This document shows positions 57,525-64,000 of a stretch of 64,000 bases of DNA, one piece after another. The stretch is from Parastagonospora avenae f. sp. tritici 18332-5 (lineage: Eukaryota; Ascomycota; Dothideomycetes; Pleosporales; Phaeosphaeriaceae): assembly GCA_022559985.1 (NCBI GenBank), contig JAFJTR010000073.1, forward strand, positions 1 through 64,000, given 5' to 3'. Position 1 is the stretch's first letter; each line of letters opens with the position of its first letter. The notes below the pieces were generated by a model. The model was not told where the DNA came from. It searched no databases and was given only the letters and a program-made list of their open reading frames with translations. The position numbers were made by a program, and so were the translations under genes.

Positions 57525-58116
57525 TTAGCCCTTGACCCCAAAAGCACCATCATCATTTCCACTTACATGCCACATATCAATCCTGACCGCACTCGTCCCA
57601 TTTCTCTTCAACACCCCCACCCCAACCACATCATTCAACCACGCATAACTCCCATTCGTGCTCGTCTCAAACTTGCCCCTCAGCATCGTCCTCCCACCCG
57701 GCAACGGAAACCCTTCCGTCACAACCACGATATTCGCTCCATCGTCCGTTCGAATCGCATACCGCGCATCCGGCCGAATCACAGCTTGTGCATCCGTGAG
57801 CCGCCAATCCGCGCCGACGTTGAGGACGGTTCCTAATGGGGTGTCAGTGGGTGTGACGTCATGCGGCATTGTGGGGAAGGAGCCAGGGCCGAGGCGGAGA
57901 CATACCGTTCATCCTCGGGCCCTTGAACGTGCCGCCGACGATCGGGATCACGATGCGTTCGTCGCCGGTGGGAATGGGGCCTAGGGAGAATCGTTCGCCT
58001 AGGAGGGCGTCCATGCTGTATAGGAGAGTCATTTTGGGAGCGACGGGCGCTTCTTGTGCGGCGATTTGAGCCATGGTGAACAATGCGAATGCGGTGATGG
58101 ACTTGAAGATGTGCAT
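57525..58116 (-). CDS. Secreted DUF3237 protein
   Basis: 172 aa in exons 58116-57906 and 57832-57525 with a 73-bp intron (GTATGT...TTAG); splicing gives GPRMNGTVLNVGADW. A signal peptide (about residues 1-20, ending IAAQ) precedes the conserved DUF3237 text: GERFSLGPIPTGDERIVIPI, GGTFKGPRMNG, DARYAIRTDDGANI and RGKFETS...YAWLNDVVGVGV. The family forms small beta-barrels of unknown biochemical role. A TATA box in a perfect inverted repeat lies about 60-75 bp upstream of the start. Confidence 0.9.
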
Positions 58117-58175
58117 CTTGACGAATGGCCGAGCGGCGGTGGCTAGGATCTGGGCTTAGGTGGACACGGGACTTG

Positions 58176-58191
58176 CGAGTTTATATACTCG
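58176..58191 (-). promoter_or_regulatory. Palindromic TATA box of the DUF3237 gene
   Basis: CGAGT, TTATAT, ACTCG: perfect 5-bp arms flank an AT core, about 60-75 bp upstream of the ATG at 58116. It is the same design as the elements in the first 3 kb. Confidence 0.6.
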
Positions 58192-58605
58192 TGCATCCTG
58201 CATTGACGATGCCGATGTTACTTGCCGTAGGACGATCTGAAATGGCGAAGGGGATTTTATCCTTGTTGAAGCGACGAGGCTTGGGAAGCCCGGTCTTCGA
58301 TCCTCGTTTTCTGAGTTCAGAATTGGGTAAATAGCCGGCGTGCCCAGCCGTCATAATGGTTATGTGAGGTTAGTGGCGATTGTATCAATGATTACTAAAG
58401 TGATTCACGCATGCATCCAGAATTGTCTTCGAGACCGATGCAGAGGTAGAAATATTTCATAAAATGGTAATCTGCTAAATCAATAGAGGCGGCCATCAAT
58501 AACCCCCAAGAAAAGTACCATGTAGAGAAGGCGCAGGGTGCTTCATCGACGTCGTGACCGACATGAAACGCATTATAAAAGTATACTCAAAACCCATGTC
58601 CTGTT

Positions 58606-58626
58606 GAAAGAAGAAGAAGAAGAAGA
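58606..58626. repeat. (GAA)n microsatellite
   Basis: About six AAG/GAA units after GAAA, in the 3' flank of the PPxY gene. Confidence 0.8.
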
Positions 58627-58690
58627 TCCCCCAAAGGAAAATTGCTCGATTGCCAGCATCCGAGTCTTGTTCAGACTTGAGTAGTGACGC

Positions 58691-59440
58691 TCACGGAGTA
58701 TATGGAGGCGGCGGGTCGCGCTCCCCAAGCTGTGTAGACGCCTCTGTGGGAGCATAGTGCGGCCGTGCCGTGCCAGAATGCCCGTATGTCTCCCAATTGT
58801 CGTCGACCGAGTGAGCGCCGTATGCTTCTTCAGCCGTGCCCATGGTGTATGTCAAGCCACCCGGAGAAGTCGCCGTAGCACCGAATGCTGGCGTGGAGAC
58901 AGAGAAGCCTGCATTGCCGTATACTCCGTGTTGTGTTGCTGTAGCAGGTGACAATCCGCCAGAGGCGTGTCGTCGAGGCGGTACAATCGGAGGATCTTCG
59001 GGGACATCGTGGGGGCGGTATCCGTTCGCGATGGGCATGCGCGAGAGAGTAGCGAAGGAATCGGTGCGTTGCAGTGACGGCTCAATGATTATCTGCGGCT
59101 GCTTTCGCTCAGGCACCGGACGGCGGGGAATGGTGAACGTTTGGGCGTGCTGGAGCGGGCCTGGACGAGGCTGCACGTGAGGCTGAGCCGGATATGTATT
59201 CTGTTGTTGGGGTTGGGGTTGCGGAGTCCCGTAGCAAGCATACTTCTGCGGCGCTACAGCAGGGCGCTGCTGGTACTGTTGTTGCTGGTGGTGACTCGGA
59301 GACTTTCCTGCACCCGGAAATGTGTTCTGACGCCGTGCCTCGAGCTCATCTTCTTCCTGCCTCTTCTTCGCGTCTTTGCGCTTATAATGCCTGTGGATCA
59401 GGTAACCACCAGCAACAATTTCTAGGCCGCCGAAGATCAT
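58691..59440 (-). CDS. Single-pass membrane protein with C-terminal PPxY motif
   Basis: 249 aa in a single exon. A short N-terminal span (MIFGGLEIVAGGYLIHR) is followed by a charged juxtamembrane helix (KRKDAKKRQEEDELEARR), a Gln/Pro-rich disordered region and a C-terminus DPPPPYTP. PPxY motifs bind WW domains, for example of Rsp5/NEDD4-type ubiquitin ligases, so it may be a membrane-bound ligase adaptor or a substrate (inference). PIVPPRRHASGG could be an SH3 site. The family is not named. The upstream ATG context and the promoter side (59441 upward) fit this start. Confidence 0.75.
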   Translation of the reverse strand: MIFGGLEIVAGGYLIHRHYKRKDAKKRQEEDELEARRQNTFPGAGKSPSHHQQQQYQQRPAVAPQKYACYGTPQPQPQQQNTYPAQPHVQPRPGPLQHAQTFTIPRRPVPERKQPQIIIEPSLQRTDSFATLSRMPIANGYRPHDVPEDPPIVPPRRHASGGLSPATATQHGVYGNAGFSVSTPAFGATATSPGGLTYTMGTAEEAYGAHSVDDNWETYGHSGTARPHYAPTEASTQLGERDPPPPYTP

Positions 59441-62400
59441 GGTGTGACGTCAATGTCTCTGCTTCACTAGGTGCAGAGTAGTAGGAAGAAGTCAGGGAAC
59501 TGCGGAGAGAAATCGTGAAAGCTTGGGGAATGGAGGTTTGAAAGAAAGGAGGACTGAGGCCATTTCTGACATTGTTTTGCTCCGCCTCTCTTGTCGCTGC
59601 GCGATGGACCTATTGGTGGCTGCTGATGATAGTGGCGGAGTGCAGGAGCAACTGGCGCTAGCCGCATTTAGCCTCGCTTAGCATACATGGATCATCGACT
59701 GCTACTTCCTCACGCTCAGCACTGGCGCCACAGAGGGAAATGCAAATGTAGTCAAGCGCAAAGTACATTGATCTGAACGTCGCGATACCCTGCTGCGCGT
59801 TGTGGTTCTCCTTGTTGAGCCACGGGGAGAGACGCATGATGTACGTCTGCTGCGTGCTGGTACTCATCTCCCAGCCGTATTTTGGCTAATTCCGAATCTG
59901 ACCAGCAGTGCCTTGGGTTCGTGCTTGTTGGGCATATTTCATGGGCCCAGCCCGCTACAGGAATTTTCTCTGCAGCTTTTGTGTTGAAGAGGTGTGCAGA
60001 TGTGCAGGAGGGTATGCCTGTCAACTTGAAGCTATTTACAAGAGAGCTCGAATCGACCGCGCTTGATTTCTCCTTCATCGTCGCCTAATCACGTGCGTCC
60101 TTCGTCCCTGCCCATGCTGGTCGGGCTCATCATAGCACTGGGAACATCTTGAATACTTGAACCAAGAGTCAGGAAACGAGAAAAATGCCTGAGCTTAGTT
60201 GCCGGATTCCAAATCTTTGTCGATTAGGGTATGACGCTCACAGCTCCTGATGATCACGCCGCCGCCCAAGCTTAGCGCGTGCTAGCCAGTGACATCGTGA
60301 ACCAGCACCAGCCCTGTTCCTATCGTAGTGCGAGTACGAGCATTGTACAGAAATACGCCCGGAGCATTGTCTCGTGGTGCAATCCACACAATTGGGTATT
60401 TCGATCTGAAGTGACGGTGCTTCAGGTTCCACGATTCGCAATTTTGCTCTCACCAGAGGCGGACCTGACACGCTGTGCTGGCATCACATGCTAAAGTGAT
60501 CTCCTTGCGAGGGATTGGCAGTGATGTAAAGCATATGATTGAAATATTTATTTGCAAGCCAGTCTAAGCGGCGTCATGTACTCGTGAGGGGTTTGTCATC
60601 AACAGTCTTGGTGTACCAATATTGAAGGAAGATGTCTGAGAAGGAAAGTCGAAGGAGCGTCGGCAAGGAAAGTTGTATAACGAGATGCATCAACAAGTTG
60701 AGCTTCGCTCCAGGGTACCAGATGTCGTGCAGTCTAAGGAGAAGCAAAGAGAGACAGAGAGAGCAATATCGGTGAGGGTAATTGCAAAGCGCAATCGCCC
60801 ATGAGGTGTGAAAGACTCTTTCCGGTTGATGGAACAAAAGTCGGTCGCATCGCTGCCATTTCCCAGATAGATGGAGGTATTGGGACGGCTAGTGTCGAAG
60901 TCGATAGTCTCCGACCGTGCCACGACCCCTGCAGTAATCGCAGGGGCCTTTAGGGGGGCTGTTGTCCCAAGTCAGTGGGTGTCTCTTGGAAACAATACCT
61001 TCCAATATTTGAGCAACTGATCGACTCAGATCGAGTATACTAGAATTAACAAAGATGTTTGTATAAAGACTTACAACCGGGGATGGCCAGCACATTCGTG
61101 GCAAGTATGGAGTGTAAGAATATTGCAGAACGTGCAAGGAATGACTTCGTTCAAAGCTGTTAGAGTCGTACTGACGCTTGAAGACATGGTGGATGCCATC
61201 GCTCTGAATCTAGAGTGGGATCGTTGAGAAGTAAGTTGGAAGTAAGTGTGTGTGTCCAGAGGTGAGAAGATCTGCTACATTTGCTTCGAAGAAGCAGTGG
61301 GCAGCTCAGCACCATTTATATCTTCGCGCCGGCGTGACCAAAAGACTACACCATCGTCACGATGGTTACGGCCGCGCTACCAGGCCGTGATAACTGCTGA
61401 TCAACTGACAATTGCGCGATTCTATTGTCAATTCGTCCTCCGCTTCAGCTGCCCCAAGCCAGGCGAACAGGTGAACGTGCTCGTTCGATACGATCCCAAC
61501 CGTTGAGTCGGCAAAGATTACTTCACACGACGCCGCCCGCATGCCGAACATGCGGCAGGAAGTCCCAGACATGCTGATACGTCCACAGGAATCTTCGGGA
61601 CGCTTCCTGGTGTTTTGGCGGTAGAGGTGATAGGTTCCGGGTCCCGAGTCCGTACGCAGGTGCCCATCCCTGAACTAGCACAGCGTTCATATTGCAATGA
61701 ACGTGATCATCTGCTGAGATGAAGTAGAAAGCCACTGGCGTTGATGACAGACAAGTGACAACTGTTCCAGGGTCCTGTCTTTCCTTCCGATGCGCCCTAT
61801 AATGCTTGCATCAAAGCCTTCCCCATTCAGCCCGCGGCATGAGGTCCGGTGAGCCTGGACTAAGAAGAAGTGGCTAGTCTAATAGGTAGGTGGCCGTGGT
61901 GACCATGCTTTGCAGATCCTCGTGAAGCTGTGCGTCGTCTCGAAACACTATGTCGTAGTCGGTACTCGTTTCCATACCATGGGATCCAATACAGCTCCGA
62001 AGACCGGGTTGATATTACAGCGGTGCAACAAATACGATGAGAGTCACCGCCTCTTTGTTGGGAGATTTCACAGGATGGAATATGACGAGGGAAGCTGCGA
62101 AGCAGGAACAGGCCCTGCAGAGTGGTAAGCTTGCAGTATTGTCACACTGGATATGCTGTACAATTCTAAGATGCTATGCTCTGTGACTGCCGAGCCTCTG
62201 CTTTGGGCAGCAATGGGATTTGAATATGGTTTGAGTAATGAAACGTCGAAGCCAAAGCGTTACACCGATTTCAGCGGTCACATGGCACTTGCGTGGTGCT
62301 GGGATGCCGCAAAACTTCAGCACTTTACCGGGGCGCCGTAGTGCGCAAAGTAAGTTCCTGTCTTGTTGGATATCAACGCTAGCACAGTGCAGTACTTCTG

Positions 62401-63607
62401 ATGGAGATACGTCAAGGCACCAGCGTGTTCATGAGTGCCCGTATGCGTGGTGATTCGGTCAACAAATCAGAGGTAGTCTGTATTAGACCCATGAATTTTC
62501 GAAAAAGGCAACTTGAGCAACGCGGTATGCGCCGCACTTCGTATCTCCATCGACTGGACCATTCCATGCAATTGGCGTTAAGAACAACCCGGAGTGCATG
62601 CGTGGCATGGCGTGCGCCTGGCGAGCGGCCCAGGCTTCATGCGTGAAACTGTGGCTATCGACCAAGAAGTCAGCTGACGGATTTGGAAGCGGTGTACAGA
62701 ATTCAGCGTGAGTGAAAAGACAATTCGTCAGTCAAGGGCTGAGGAGGTCATTTCTGGTTGTATTCCGCCCAAATTGGTACTCCTTCTACTGCGACTGATT
62801 GTTGAGCGACTTGGACGGGCATGTGGATCAGTCAAGAAATCAATTAGACTTTATAAGAATGCGATCGTAAGATCGAAGTAAAGTCCACATCAATATGTCA
62901 AAACTTTTGCCAAGTACTGCAAACCTGGTTCAGCGTTCGCTCTTCATCATTTCTTCACACGTCATTGTGCGCAGTAGGCTATGGTCGTGCATCGTGAGAC
63001 AAGCTAGCAATCTCCAACTGACATAAGTTCAAATTGTGATTGGGTCAATTTTGACGATAATATGAGCAAAGCGCGATGAAAAAGGGTTGAAGTAATGCAA
63101 TGTTTGTGACGAACGGAAGGCTGGAATGGAAAGTGGGAGGCTTACGTAATGCAGCAGCTGACAACACTGGCAAAGCTCCTGACCCCTCCTTTGCATTTGT
63201 CCAACCTCAACCTCCTCATAACAATGCATCGATGCTCATGTCAGAGTCGGAGTCAATTCATTCGCTCATTCCGAACAACTCGTAGCCGCCCTGCACCGGG
63301 AAGGCCTGGGGTTGTGGCTTGATTATGGGCCGCCACGCAGCCGCATTTGCTAGCACCATCGCAGCGGGCTTGCTCCAGAGTTGTCTCTACCAAGCTGATT
63401 GGTACTAGAAATCCAAACAATCATTGTCAATTATTCCGAATAGTATTTGCGATCGATTGTTCATGAGTCTATTCCTGTGACAAATGGCTTGCTCCGTAAA
63501 GTCATCCAACCATTCACTCTGATCCCCGTTTTCACATGCTGCACTGCATCAATTGATTACCTGAGGGTGCTCGCGACAATGTTTGTCAACCTCGAATACC
63601 ACAGTCG
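59441..63607. other. 4.2-kb gene-poor region
   Basis: It starts with the PPxY gene promoter. Minus-strand ORFs at 59658-60078 (beginning MSTSTQQTYIMRLSPWLNKE and, in another frame, MKEKSSAVDSSSLVNSFKLT) are the most protein-like, but I could not build a convincing model. A CCCTGC...GCAGGG inverted repeat sits near 60927-60945. The rest has only short ORFs without features. Confidence 0.4.
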
Positions 63608-64000
63608 GTGTCAAATACATGGTTCATAAAGGGCTCTAGGCTGTTGAAGCCAGGGCTGACGGTGCTCCACGCCATGGCAATCCACGACACCTTTGCACAC
63701 GTGGTTCCGGACCGTGGCGGCAGTACGAATGCGAGGATCCCGATTTACATTGATGACCCACACGCAGAAGCGAATAGCGAGGAAATCGAGGCAGCTAAAC
63801 TAGACTTTGCCCACGCGTTAGTAAAAATTGCTTATCAAGCACGGCGCGAAAGTCAACGAAATTGATAACCATGGGCATTCTGCGATAGACTAAGCAATCG
63901 CAAGACGATACGAATACACCGCGAACGTCTTGCGGGCGCATGGTATCGCCTCCATGAAATCACTTAGCAAGGAGGATATTGTCAAGCATTTCCCTGAGAG
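63608..64000 (+). pseudogene. Broken ankyrin-repeat reading frame, cut by the window end
   Basis: The first frame reads LLKPGLTVLHAMAIHDTFAH and ends soon after FAHALVKIAY. One base later in phase the text becomes KHGAKVNEIDNHGHSAID, a typical ankyrin helix-loop, then TAA at 63891-63893, then AIARRYEYTANVLRAHGIAS and KEDIVKHFPE to the window end. One indel (about 63838) and one stop therefore break an ankyrin protein. The 5' limit is unclear. Confidence 0.55.

Larger units (their letters stand above)
58117..58690. other. Intergenic region between DUF3237 gene and PPxY gene
   Basis: It contains the DUF3237 promoter (with the palindromic TATA box), a GAA microsatellite and the 3' flank of the PPxY gene. 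No gene seen. Confidence 0.5.

Noticed and set aside
59658..60078. Minus-strand ORFs beginning MSTSTQQTYIM and MKEKSSAVDSS
   Set aside because: Somewhat protein-like N-termini, but in different frames with no splice model that gives a coherent product.
60925..60950. CCCTGC...GCAGGG hairpin as a structured RNA or terminator
   Set aside because: A short isolated inverted repeat with no adjacent gene or conserved context.

Overview
The window is nuclear DNA of a filamentous ascomycete (Pezizomycotina, most likely Dothideomycetes). The evidence is GT-AG introns that are mostly 40-115 bp long, monocistronic genes on both strands, and typical fungal families: Zn(II)2Cys6 regulator, YAT/ACT/AAAP amino acid transporters, DHA1-type MFS, Egh16-like secreted protein, rhodopsin/PTH11-like membrane protein, GPI-type cutinase-like CE5, cytosolic GH16, DUF3237, and divergent F-box-like proteins. 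The species cannot be named from sequence alone. I saw no rRNA, tRNA, CRISPR or intact transposon. All splice models were made by eye from reading frame, splice signals and family similarity.

Layout. 1-3.2 kb: no gene, but a series of seven TATA elements, each between short inverted-repeat arms whose sequence differs from element to element. 3.3-9.0 kb: three minus-strand genes (Zn2Cys6 regulator, YAT amino acid permease, Egh16-like secreted protein). 10.6-16.9 kb: minus-strand MYND zinc-finger gene broken by one in-frame TAG, an SDR reductase, and a DHA1 MFS transporter. 20.0-21.7 kb: a plus-strand rhodopsin/PTH11-like protein. 22.7-26.7 kb: a frameshifted F-box-like gene and a field of decayed coding fragments with duplicated segments and transition-type stops. 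28.4-36.3 kb: a small orphan, an AAAP amino acid transporter, a GPI-anchored cutinase-like esterase and an ACT-family permease. 37.4-43.5 kb: a two-exon small membrane protein, a signal-less proline-rich GH16 protein, a disordered conserved-looking protein, a three-exon pseudogene with four stops, and a Cys-rich orphan with 30-bp repeats. 44.9-52.9 kb: a giant gene (about 2,465 aa) with polyproline, acidic Glu/Ala/Pro and basic coiled-coil regions; its 467-bp second intron looks like a promoter. 53.3-59.4 kb: an F-box-like protein with a duplicated domain, a secreted carboxylesterase convergent with a secreted DUF3237 protein, and a single-pass protein ending in a PPxY motif. 59.4-63.6 kb is gene-poor, and the window ends in a broken ankyrin-repeat reading frame.

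Functional picture. No single biosynthetic cluster is evident. Three amino acid transporters from three families, a zinc-cluster regulator and secreted or surface hydrolases suggest nutrient uptake and host/substrate interaction. Lineage-specific genes and pseudogenes mark three unstable patches: 22.7-27 kb, 41.5-43.5 kb and 53.3-54.7 kb.
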